Shown here piece after piece: positions 1 through 6,869 of a stretch of 10,693 bases of DNA. This stretch comes from Limisphaerales bacterium. Lineage in GTDB: Bacteria; Verrucomicrobiota; Verrucomicrobiia; Limisphaerales; PALSA-1396. The stretch is taken from positions 1 through 10,693 of the forward strand of contig PLJQ01000081.1 in the NCBI GenBank assembly GCA_003140275.1, in the 5' to 3' direction. The notes beneath the pieces were generated by a model, which saw only the letters and a list, made by a program, of their open reading frames with translations, was not told where the DNA came from and did not search any database. The position numbers and the translations under genes were made by a program. How positions within the stretch are numbered: the first letter of the stretch is position 1; every line of letters begins with the position of its first letter.

Positions 1-97
1 AACTACTCATGTCATCTACCTGGTCTCGTGAAAAGAAAACTTTTCCGGCCAGTCACCCTTTTGCCGATTGACCGTCCGGGCTTAAGAGGTGTTAGAC
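1..97 (-). repeat. Probable attC recombination site, truncated by the window edge
   Basis: Read on the minus strand, a perfect R''-type core GTCTAAC (consensus RYYYAAC) sits at 97-91, 16 nt after the stop codon of the gene at 114-638, where an integron cassette should carry its attC. It is followed after 8 nt by AGCCC, resembling an L'' box. The last three minus-strand bases at the window edge are GTT, which could be the start of the R' box (GTTRRRY), but the rest lies outside the window. Pairing between the two visible arms is weak (AAC, CTC and GGTC blocks only), so the true 3' end may lie further left. Confidence 0.4.
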
Positions 98-113
98 CAC
101 ATCGTGTCCATCT

Positions 114-638
114 CTACTCCTTTACTGGCCAAGTGTGCTGTAAGCACTCGTCCGACTTGCCATCGAACTGTCGTGCTGAATATGTCCGCACAAACTCGGC
201 AATTGAGCCGGGCGGGTCGTCTGACATGATTCCAACCATTCCGTTGCAGAAATGATACGTGCTGTAATACCAACGTCCATCAGAAGCGCGTGCGAGGAAC
301 AGATGGTCCACAAATCCACTATTGAAGCCGTGCCGCGATGCATAAACCAGATACTCATCGTTGGTCATCAGAAGTATGCGCTTTCCCGTCCACTGCTGAT
401 GCTCTCCCGCACCTCGCTTCGCCCTCACCAACTCCAATTCTCGGTTGAAGTCTTCGTTCGTGATTGAAAGTCCTCCGAGTCCCGCAAGTGCTGCCGTCTT
501 CCAGTCCGCCCGCGCGCGCTGATGCTTATAGCGCACGGCCGACCAACCTCCGAACACCATGCCGACGAGAACCAGAGGTATGGAAAGCCAAATGACGAGC
601 TTGCGACTAGCTGCACCAGACTGGCCTCGCGCGTCCAT
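114..638 (-). CDS. Hypothetical single-pass membrane protein, probable integron cassette gene
   Basis: I do not recognise the family. The 174-residue product has a short basic N-terminus, one hydrophobic helix at about residues 13-32, and a soluble C-terminal part of about 140 residues that should face the periplasm or cell exterior. The start chosen is the ATG at 638. The frame stays open to an upstream ATG at 707, but that extension reads through the attC-like palindrome, and the ATG at 638 lies 3 nt after its GTTAGAC core, the usual position of a cassette start codon. No clear Shine-Dalgarno sequence precedes it. The next attC-like site begins 16 nt past the stop. A function cannot be assigned; orphan membrane proteins are common in such arrays. 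Confidence 0.6.
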   Translation of the reverse strand: MDARGQSGAASRKLVIWLSIPLVLVGMVFGGWSAVRYKHQRARADWKTAALAGLGGLSITNEDFNRELELVRAKRGAGEHQQWTGKRILLMTNDEYLVYASRHGFNSGFVDHLFLARASDGRWYYSTYHFCNGMVGIMSDDPPGSIAEFVRTYSARQFDGKSDECLQHTWPVKE

Positions 639-641
639 GTG

Positions 642-761
642 GTCTAACGACTCAGCCGCAGCCCCGGAAGCAAAGGTTGAGCGCAAAGAGGACGCCCGAT
701 GAAACATGACGCGCCGAACGCAAAGGGCGGCGGGCTGATGGCTGGAGCGCCCTGGTTAGAG
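642..761 (-). repeat. attC-like site (integron cassette recombination site), 120 bp
   Basis: On the minus strand the element opens with CTCTAAC (761-755, one mismatch to RYYYAAC) and closes with GTTAGAC (648-642, perfect GTTRRRY). Inside, CTCCAGCC near the 5' end pairs with GGCTGAG near the 3' end, leaving one extrahelical C, a hallmark of attC bottom-strand folding. Further inside, CAGCCC pairs with GGGCTG, and GTTCGGCGC largely pairs with GCGCTCAAC. The terminal loop is about 25 nt. The length lies within the known attC range. It follows the stop of the 789-1604 gene and directly precedes the start of the 114-638 gene. One oddity is that the 3' spacer between the L' and R' boxes is only 2 nt, whereas the 5' spacer is about 7. 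Confidence 0.72.
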
Positions 762-788
762 CGTCGGGATTTAGTCATAGGCTTGGTT

Positions 789-1604
789 CTAATTGGAAAT
801 TCTCGGGGGTATGTAATTCGTGCCATCCATCGTCCCTGAAATTGGCACTGCATTTGTCCCATTAACGATATGAATATAGCCTTCAGTGAAAAACAGCTTC
901 ATCCGCGGAATGGGGAACTTTTTCCTAATGCCTGGATTACCTACGAGAACGGCCATTCCCTCCAGAATCTCAGAATGCCTAGGGAGGAAGTCGAGAACGA
1001 GCTTTACCGCGTCCAATTTCTCTATTTCGGATGCAGGAAATCCGAACCCCCAATTAGCCTGATCAGCGCTTCCAACACCGATACCGTGAGCCGGGTGAAG
1101 CCGCAGATAATACGTGCGAGTTCCCCTCGGGTAATCAACGAATCGGTAATCAAATGCGTGGAAGGCCGGGAAATTAATGGAGCCGTCATTTGGAAACCTA
1201 CAAAAGTACAAGTAAGCAACACCCATCACGCTCTTAAATTGAACAGTGTTCGTTTCTTGAACAGTGAACTGTAAATCAACATACGCATCAGCTATCGGGC
1301 GGTTTTCCAGCGCATTTTGGGCTGCGTTATCTTTGATTCTCTTTATTTCCCAGCCGTCTTTGGCTGCGAATGCGACTGCGACAACTATTTCCACAAAGAT
1401 TCCAACCATCAAAATGCACCAGCCGCGTACCGCTCTCGCTTTGTGTTTCCGATACTCATCTATGTTACGTAGCGGCTTTTCATTTGGCTTCCCCTCCATC
1501 CAAAGTCCAAGAAATACGAGCACTCCGCCTATTCCTGCTACGATTGAAATCAAGGCCTCCAAAATCCAAAAGGATATTGGGGCGGATGAAACTGCCGACA
1601 TCAT
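789..1604 (-). CDS. Hypothetical two-helix membrane protein, probable integron cassette gene
   Basis: The family is not recognised. The 271-residue product has two hydrophobic helices, at about residues 10-34 and 60-80, separated by a charged loop. A soluble domain of about 190 residues follows, with no catalytic motif I can identify. The start lies at tandem ATG codons (1604 and 1601) with only a weak purine-rich stretch upstream. The coding sequence looks more AT-rich than the genes from 1767 onward, fitting an acquired cassette. An attC-like palindrome starts 27 nt after the stop, so gene plus attC makes a cassette. No attC or attI core is visible upstream in 1605-1766, so its right-hand border is unclear. 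An antisense frame at 870-1274 is treated as a shadow. Confidence 0.6.
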   Translation of the reverse strand: MMSAVSSAPISFWILEALISIVAGIGGVLVFLGLWMEGKPNEKPLRNIDEYRKHKARAVRGWCILMVGIFVEIVVAVAFAAKDGWEIKRIKDNAAQNALENRPIADAYVDLQFTVQETNTVQFKSVMGVAYLYFCRFPNDGSINFPAFHAFDYRFVDYPRGTRTYYLRLHPAHGIGVGSADQANWGFGFPASEIEKLDAVKLVLDFLPRHSEILEGMAVLVGNPGIRKKFPIPRMKLFFTEGYIHIVNGTNAVPISGTMDGTNYIPPRISN

Positions 1605-1766
1605 AATCTATTCTTTGATTTGGGGTATTCCGTTGCTTTGTGTCACGGTGGTTTCGCCCTTCTACCGGTTGCTGACCGCTGCGGGGTTTTACGCCCTCGA
1701 ACATCGAATGGAAGGCTGGTTGGCGGCATCTGCAAGAGGTGTTGCGGCGTCCGGCGCGGCTGCAAG
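1605..1766. other. Intergenic gap at the right border of the cassette region
   Basis: These 162 bp separate the probable cassette gene from the 3' end of the peroxidase/beta-helix gene. I find no GTTRRRY core on the minus strand next to the downstream start codon, no intI and no clear terminator. A 10-nt string AAGAGGTGTT at 1734-1743 also occurs beside the R'' core at 84-93. It may be chance. Confidence 0.4.
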
Positions 1767-4085
1767 TCAATTGGTTTCCAACGCCGGGAATTCCACGCGC
1801 TCGAGGCCGGATTGTTTGGGCAGGTCGGGCGGAAACATCTTCACACCGGGCGATTCCTGCCAGCCATTGCCCACGCCGGTGCCGTCCCAGGCGAGGTCGC
1901 CGCCGGGAATATTCTGGTCCACGTAGGTTTTGGCGGGATGGTTGCCATTGTCGTGGTAGAGGTTGTCGTGAATGAAGTTGTTGTCAGAGTTGGGTTCGGT
2001 GTCGATTTCGATTTTTTTCTTCGGCGCGACTTGCGAGGTGAGATAGCTGATCATCTGGATGCCTTGTGAATCGTTGCCGAAGATCTCGTTCTGCGTCACT
2101 TCGGTGTGGTCGGCGGCCATGATGAACATGCCGAGGCCCGGCGGGAGGAACGAAACGGTGGTGCCGGGTTTGCCAAAATTTTCGTGGTTGTTCTCCCAGC
2201 TTCGATTGTTGACCACGCGCGTGTGCGAGCCGACTTTCGACGGATTATTAGGCAGCAGGAAGACGAGGATTCCGGCAGTATTGTGGTGCGCGCTGTTGTT
2301 GGCGACGAGGGCATGGACGGAGTTTTCGATCTCGATGCCGGCAACGTTGTGGAAGACCTCGTTGTTGCGAACGACGATGTCGCGGCTCTGGCCGACGTAA
2401 ATCCCGGCGTCCTTGGCGCCACTGACGACGCAGCCTTCCACCAGCACGCCGGTGCATTCGACCGGATACACGGCGTAGAGTCCGGGATTCTCAACGATAA
2501 GGTCGCGAAAGGTCACGTGACTGGCTTTATTATTGACCACGCCGTTGCCGGTGTAGTTGCGGATGTGAAACCCTTGAATCAGGAAATGGTCGCCCGAGCC
2601 TTGGACGGCATCGCCGAGTTTGTTCTGGCCATCGAGAATGGGGCGCTCGCCGTTCACGTCAACCCCGATCAAACTGACGCCGGCTTTATCGATCATAACG
2701 GACTGGTTATAGACGCCGGGAAAAACTTCAATGTGGTCGCCGTTTTGCGCGCGATCGACGGCGGCCTGAATGGATTGGCCGGACTTGACGGTGAACGTGG
2801 CGCCGGTGAATTGCGGTTTGGCGCTGGCCGGTTTTTCCAAGCTGGCGTGCGCTTGAGCAATGGTCGTAGCGGCGACAATCGGTGATGCCGCGGGTGCGGG
2901 CGTCGGTTTGGATTTCACGGCCAATACCGGCAGGCCCGACGGAACTTTAGTCGGCGCTTCAGGCAGGAGGGAGGTATCGGTCAAAGCCTTGAGGAATGCG
3001 ACGAGGTCGGTAGTTTCTTCCGGCGTTATATCGAAGGTGCCGATCTTGTCGTCGATGGCGAGCGTTTGATTTGGAAACTGATGCCCGCCGCCTTTTGCGT
3101 AGAACTGAATCACTTCTTCGAGCGTGGCAAAGCTGCCGTTGTGCGAGTAGGGCGCGGACAACGCGACGTTGCGCAGCGTCGGGACTTTAAATGCGCCTTC
3201 CGGGCCTTGACCGGGGACTTGGGCGCGGCCAATGTCGTGCGCCTGGCCATCGAGGTCGGGCACGCCAATCACGCGAAAACTGCCGTCCGAGAAATTCGGG
3301 AGCGCGTGACATTCGAAGCAGCGGGTTTTAAGCGAGCGGAAAAGTTGCAGGCCACGCTTCTCGGATTCGTTGAGCGCGTAGGAATCGCCGGCGGCGTAAC
3401 GGTCGAATTTGGAATTGAAGGAGAGGATCGTCCGCTCGAACGTGGCGATGGCTTTGGTGACGTTGCGGAACGTGACGGCTTCCTCCGGCTTGCCGCCGAA
3501 CGTTTCCTGAAACAAACGCACATATTCCGGGACGCGTAGGAGTTCTTTCACCAACTCGGCGGCGTTCTGGTTCATCTCGTGGGCGTCCTGAATCGGGCCT
3601 TCGGCCTGTTGCTCCAAATCTTTTGCGCGGCCATCCCAGAATTGGAGGGGGCTATAAGCCGCGTTCCAGATCATCGGCGCGCCGCGTACCAGGACATCGC
3701 CGCCCGAGCGTTCCGGGCCGAGACCCTGTCCGTGAAGACCCATGCCCGTCTTGCGGCCATCGGTGAAACCAAAATCGGGATGATGACAGTGCGCGCACGA
3801 GATGGTGTTTTCGCCGCTCAAGATCGGATCGAAGTAAAGCAGCTTGCCGAGTTTGACTTTGTCCGGGGTGATTGGGTTTTCCTCGATTGCCTTCATCTTC
3901 GGAAAGGGCTGCTGCAAACCGGTGACCCGCGGCTGGCCTTCGCGATAAGGTTCATTGGGCTGGTAAACTCCATCGCGAAAGGTGTAACCGGGAATCGGGT
4001 CGCCCATTTTGGCGGCAAACGACGGCGGCTGAACGCAAAGCAGAAAAGTTGCGGCGAGGGTGAGATTGAGTAAATTCGGTTTCAT
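1767..4085 (-). CDS. Secreted diheme cytochrome-c peroxidase/MauG-like protein fused to a parallel beta-helix domain
   Basis: The product is 772 residues from the ATG at 4085. A TTG 9 nt upstream could also start the frame, but the ATG directly begins a signal peptide (basic Lys, hydrophobic core, cleavage near SFAA at about residue 25). Residues about 30-375 form a CCP/MauG-type diheme domain: heme motifs CAHCH at 97-101 and CFECH at 256-260, the WDGR segment near 150-153, and KVPTLRN followed by APYSHNG near 300-317. These enzymes reduce peroxide or oxidise substrates in the periplasm. Tyr329 in LEEVIQFY falls where classical CCPs carry the Met heme ligand and MauG has Tyr. A Pro/Ala-rich linker (about 378-425) leads into a right-handed beta-helix (about 430-720) with repeated short strands and Asn ladders, of the NosD/carbohydrate-binding type. 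Diheme cytochromes encoded beside beta-helix proteins are known; here both are one chain. No SD is obvious. Confidence 0.88.
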   Translation of the reverse strand: MKPNLLNLTLAATFLLCVQPPSFAAKMGDPIPGYTFRDGVYQPNEPYREGQPRVTGLQQPFPKMKAIEENPITPDKVKLGKLLYFDPILSGENTISCAHCHHPDFGFTDGRKTGMGLHGQGLGPERSGGDVLVRGAPMIWNAAYSPLQFWDGRAKDLEQQAEGPIQDAHEMNQNAAELVKELLRVPEYVRLFQETFGGKPEEAVTFRNVTKAIATFERTILSFNSKFDRYAAGDSYALNESEKRGLQLFRSLKTRCFECHALPNFSDGSFRVIGVPDLDGQAHDIGRAQVPGQGPEGAFKVPTLRNVALSAPYSHNGSFATLEEVIQFYAKGGGHQFPNQTLAIDDKIGTFDITPEETTDLVAFLKALTDTSLLPEAPTKVPSGLPVLAVKSKPTPAPAASPIVAATTIAQAHASLEKPASAKPQFTGATFTVKSGQSIQAAVDRAQNGDHIEVFPGVYNQSVMIDKAGVSLIGVDVNGERPILDGQNKLGDAVQGSGDHFLIQGFHIRNYTGNGVVNNKASHVTFRDLIVENPGLYAVYPVECTGVLVEGCVVSGAKDAGIYVGQSRDIVVRNNEVFHNVAGIEIENSVHALVANNSAHHNTAGILVFLLPNNPSKVGSHTRVVNNRSWENNHENFGKPGTTVSFLPPGLGMFIMAADHTEVTQNEIFGNDSQGIQMISYLTSQVAPKKKIEIDTEPNSDNNFIHDNLYHDNGNHPAKTYVDQNIPGGDLAWDGTGVGNGWQESPGVKMFPPDLPKQSGLERVEFPALETN

Positions 4086-4136
4086 AAAAGCCAATGTTGT
4101 TTAGTTCCAGCTCGCAAACAAGTTTCAGACTCCGCT
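4086..4136 (-). promoter_or_regulatory. 5' leader of the peroxidase/beta-helix gene
   Basis: This short leader lies between the start codon and the large inverted repeat. It has no convincing Shine-Dalgarno sequence within 12 nt of the ATG. GCAAAC at 4113-4118 is mirrored by GTTTGC at 4311-4316, so the inverted-repeat symmetry may extend into it. Any promoter must lie here or inside or beyond the repeat. Confidence 0.25.
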
Positions 4137-4297
4137 CTCATTAACACCCTGCTTTAGCGGGGAGACTTAAAACTGCTACACCAGCCAACCGTTTGAAGGG
4201 TTTTCCAGATGCTTATGCCGGCCGCTAGGAAACCGTTCAAACGGTTGGGCTTCATTCCTGTAGCACAACACCGGGCTAAAGCCACAGTGTTAATGAG
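4137..4297. repeat. Large imperfect inverted repeat (two copies of a ~75-bp unit, MITE/REP-like)
   Basis: The outer arms CTCATTAACAC (4137-4147) and GTGTTAATGAG (4287-4297) are perfect 11-bp complements. Moving inward, GCTTTAGC pairs with GCTAAAGC, GCTACA with TGTAGC, and CCAACCGTTTGAA with TTCAAACGGTTGG. The right copy holds a small self-palindrome, AACCGTT-CA-AACGGTT. The whole can be read as two inverted copies of one unit around a short GC-rich centre near 4208-4228. Weaker symmetry (GCAAAC/GTTTGC) continues outside the outer arms. It lies between the 3' end of the glycosidase gene and the 5' end of the peroxidase gene. It could be a non-autonomous mobile repeat or act as an RNA hairpin ending the upstream transcript; the sequence does not decide. 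Confidence 0.8.
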
Positions 4298-4358
4298 ATA
4301 GCGCTGCAAGTTTGCGGTTTGCTCGTGAATCATTTTTTAGAACTGCATAAATTACGCT

Positions 4359-6869
4359 TCACTTTTTGATCAGCCAGACTTCCGCGACTTGACTACCGCG
4401 TCCATTGTCACCCAGACCCGGCTCGCGATTCCAACTTAAATTCAGCTCACCGCTTTTCGTGGCCGCTGGCGGAATATCGAATTCCAGCGGGCGACCTTGA
4501 AACCTTTTCTCCATGAGCGGATGAATTTCAAATTTGTCGTTGGCCGTCAAACGAATTTTCTTGCCAGCCGAGTCGCTCGCATAGTTGACGCGGAGTTTGT
4601 ACCGGGCGCCGCGGTCAAGGCCGGTGTAACGGAGTTTGAGCGGCGTTTCAAAAAGAGTTCCAGCATTGTTCCACCACGAATGCGGACCGTTTTTGTAGCC
4701 GAAATCAATCATCGACGATTCCATGGAGCGCGGGTCTTTTTCAAAGCCGGGGCCGCGGACGAGGTGTGGTTGACGCTGCACGTTGCCCAGGTCGTCGTAA
4801 AAACCGCCGGCACCGGCATCAGTCCAGTTGAGAATCTCGTCGATGCGCTTGAGCCGCGCGGTCTCATCGGGCAATTCGCGAATCTCGGCGAATTGTTGCT
4901 TCAACCAAACGCGGCTGTTCAGCGCCACGTCAATGCTGTCGAGATTGGCGCCGCGCTCCACCGCGATGGCTTTGTAAAGCGGGACGCTGAGTTGCATCTT
5001 GATGCTTTTGTAAAGGGCTTCGGCCAGTTCAAAAACGCGAGCGCGCCACTCAAAGGAAATGCGGTTCTTCTCGGCGCGATCCAGAATCGCTTCCGCCTCG
5101 GACATTACCTCCGACAAGCCGGACTTTTTGGCGTTGCGAAGCCAGCTCATGGCTTTTGCTTCCAGATCGGTTTCGTAGATCAACCGGCTGCGCGTGTAGG
5201 CATCGTAGTAGGCCCGATAGAGCGCCTGTTGAAAGCGCCAGTTTTGTTGCAGTTGCGGCGGCGCGGATTTTTCCATCGCCTGAAAATGTTTGAGCGTCGC
5301 AAAAACGTTTTTATTGGTGAGCAACGCGCCGCGCCAGTTTCCTTCCAAGGCAAGCAGTCCTTGCGCAAAGTCCTCTTCATAGCGATCGCCGATGAAGTAG
5401 CGGCTGTAGTCGCGCAGAACGTCAGTGACGTTCGCCTCCGGATTCCAACCGAGCGCGCTCCAGATGGTTTTGTTCACATCGTCGTTGCACCCTTCGGAAT
5501 AAGTCAGAAATCCGATGGTGTAAGGCTGCGCGTACCGAAAGATGGCGGCCTCACCCAGCGGACGCGGATTGATCGGCTCGCGGCCCTCGGTGGCTGGATA
5601 GGCGGAATCCCAATCCGGCACCGGATATTCGCAGCGCCAACTGTGCGTGATGTCGGGATAATTTCGGATGGGATACTGTTTTGGAATCATCGTCCGGAAT
5701 TTCGGCAGGCCAACCCGGACTTGCGGGCCATAGACCACGCCGCTGAGCCAGGCGGGTTTCCCGTCGCGTAGAATGCCGAGGAATTCGTCGAGCCACAGTT
5801 GGTTGAAACTTTGCGGCGAAACCCACATCTGCGCCTTGGGATGAGTGCGATGCAGCAACGCGGTTTGTTTTTCCAGGAGCGCCATCAAATATTTCGGCTG
5901 TGTGTGGCCGGGATCGCCGCCGGGAACAAAAATGGCGTCGATACGCGGGAGCTTCTTGAAAACTTCGCCCCACTCGTTGAGCGCAAATTCAACGGTTTTT
6001 GGGTCGGAATAATCGCGGTCCATCGCCGGATACCAAACCCAGACATCCAATCCATATTCATCGGCGAGCCGCGACATCTGCACCATCATCTCCATCGGTG
6101 GCAGCGGGAAGTGCGGGCTGGTCGCGGCATCGTCCGAGCGCGGTGGAATCAACTCGATGGCGTTACAACCGAAGATGATGAGGTCGCGAAAATATTGTTC
6201 CCACGTGGGCACGTCCCAGCCATCGTAGGAATTCGTCTTGGGACGATAGCCGAGTTGATGGCCGCGCAATGGATATTTGGGGGCGGTCGCGACGTTGAAA
6301 TCATCGGGCAGCGAGATCACTCCCGGACTCAGGCGCATCGAGCGAAGCAAACGCCCGACCCCGAACATCACTCCGCGAGCATCGTTGCCGATGATGAACA
6401 CGACGGGCGCGTCGTTGCTTTTCTGGATTCGAATCCGATACCCTTCCGCTCCCTTGACGCCGTGATCCCTCGAAAGTTCCCTGGCGTATTTCCCGCCAAA
6501 AGAATCCAGCGCCGATGCCGGTCCGATGGCAATGACCGCCGTCGCAAACGACGGCCAGCCGGACGAACTCTCCAGGTGAATTTGCGTTCGCTTTTCCACT
6601 TCCTCCACCAGCATCGTCACGGCTTTTCGTTCTGTGGCGGAAAGGTTGGGTGGAAAGACAACGACCGCCTTGCTCAGGTCAAGCGCGGCGCAGGAGAATA
6701 TCGTCAATCCGAAAACAAAAGCTGTAAGAGCGTGTACGGAAATGCGACGGCGAGCGGATTCGACTGTTTGGTGTCCACGCTTTAGCGTGCGTTGGTCGTG
6801 CTTGCCGGCTAAAGCCGGGACACCAAACAGCTTTTCCGCGCATGTTCTAAGCAAAGCGGTGCGAATCAT
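4359..6869 (-). CDS. Secreted glycoside hydrolase-like protein (GH67/GH115-related fold), C-terminal beta-sandwich
   Basis: The start is the ATG at 6869, which overlaps the preceding esterase stop as ATGA. The frame is open further upstream, but that part is a shadow of the esterase gene. The product has 836 residues. Residues 1-42 are an unusually long basic n-region, of which about 14-35 are encoded by a 67-bp palindrome. A hydrophobic signal segment follows at about 43-62. Residues about 64-195 resemble the N-terminal alpha/beta domain that precedes the barrel in GH67/GH20-type enzymes (LSKAVVVFPPN, GNDARGVMFGVGRLLR). A probable TIM barrel follows (YPLRGHQLGYRPK at 199-211, VPGGDPGH at 315-322, YSEGCNDD at 457-464). 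Then come WNPEANVTDVL with RYFIG, reminiscent of GH67/GH115, a helical region (about 500-690) and a beta-sandwich (about 700-836), possibly carbohydrate-binding. Substrate and catalytic residues cannot be fixed by eye; Asp318 and Glu459 are candidates. Confidence 0.72.
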   Translation of the reverse strand: MIRTALLRTCAEKLFGVPALAGKHDQRTLKRGHQTVESARRRISVHALTAFVFGLTIFSCAALDLSKAVVVFPPNLSATERKAVTMLVEEVEKRTQIHLESSSGWPSFATAVIAIGPASALDSFGGKYARELSRDHGVKGAEGYRIRIQKSNDAPVVFIIGNDARGVMFGVGRLLRSMRLSPGVISLPDDFNVATAPKYPLRGHQLGYRPKTNSYDGWDVPTWEQYFRDLIIFGCNAIELIPPRSDDAATSPHFPLPPMEMMVQMSRLADEYGLDVWVWYPAMDRDYSDPKTVEFALNEWGEVFKKLPRIDAIFVPGGDPGHTQPKYLMALLEKQTALLHRTHPKAQMWVSPQSFNQLWLDEFLGILRDGKPAWLSGVVYGPQVRVGLPKFRTMIPKQYPIRNYPDITHSWRCEYPVPDWDSAYPATEGREPINPRPLGEAAIFRYAQPYTIGFLTYSEGCNDDVNKTIWSALGWNPEANVTDVLRDYSRYFIGDRYEEDFAQGLLALEGNWRGALLTNKNVFATLKHFQAMEKSAPPQLQQNWRFQQALYRAYYDAYTRSRLIYETDLEAKAMSWLRNAKKSGLSEVMSEAEAILDRAEKNRISFEWRARVFELAEALYKSIKMQLSVPLYKAIAVERGANLDSIDVALNSRVWLKQQFAEIRELPDETARLKRIDEILNWTDAGAGGFYDDLGNVQRQPHLVRGPGFEKDPRSMESSMIDFGYKNGPHSWWNNAGTLFETPLKLRYTGLDRGARYKLRVNYASDSAGKKIRLTANDKFEIHPLMEKRFQGRPLEFDIPPAATKSGELNLSWNREPGLGDNGRGSQVAEVWLIKK
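6764..6830. repeat. 67-bp cloverleaf-type palindromic element inside a coding frame
   Basis: CTGTTTGGTGTCC at 6764-6776 and GGACACCAAACAG at 6818-6830 form a perfect 13-bp outer stem. Inside are two more hairpins: ACGCT-TT-AGCGT at 6777-6788 and CCGGCT-AA-AGCCGG at 6805-6818, the latter sharing one base with the outer stem. They are separated by about 16 nt. The GCTTTAGC/GCTAAAGC cores match those of the intergenic inverted repeat at 4137-4297. The element lies within codons 14-36 of the glycosidase gene and carries no stop in that frame. Confidence 0.85.

Noticed and set aside
1734..1743. AAGAGGTGTT match to the region beside the attC core at 84-93, as a possible third attC
   Set aside because: Only 10 nt are shared, the RYYYAAC core is absent and no partner arm is found in 1605-1766.
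870..1926. Plus-strand frames over the second cassette gene and its right border (870-1274 and 1264-1926)
   Set aside because: They lie opposite the two-helix membrane-protein gene and the 3' end of the peroxidase fusion and lack clear start signals or domain features.
2106..2885. 259-codon plus-strand open frame
   Set aside because: It is antisense to the beta-helix half of the peroxidase fusion. Its Val/Asp-rich composition is a shadow of the repeats on the other strand.
4497..5771. 424-codon plus-strand open frame
   Set aside because: It is antisense to the glycosidase gene, whose protein has a signal peptide, motifs and domain order. Long antisense frames are expected in GC-rich codon patterns.
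5799..6785. 328-codon plus-strand open frame
   Set aside because: It is antisense to the same glycosidase gene, rich in Arg and His, with no recognisable motif.
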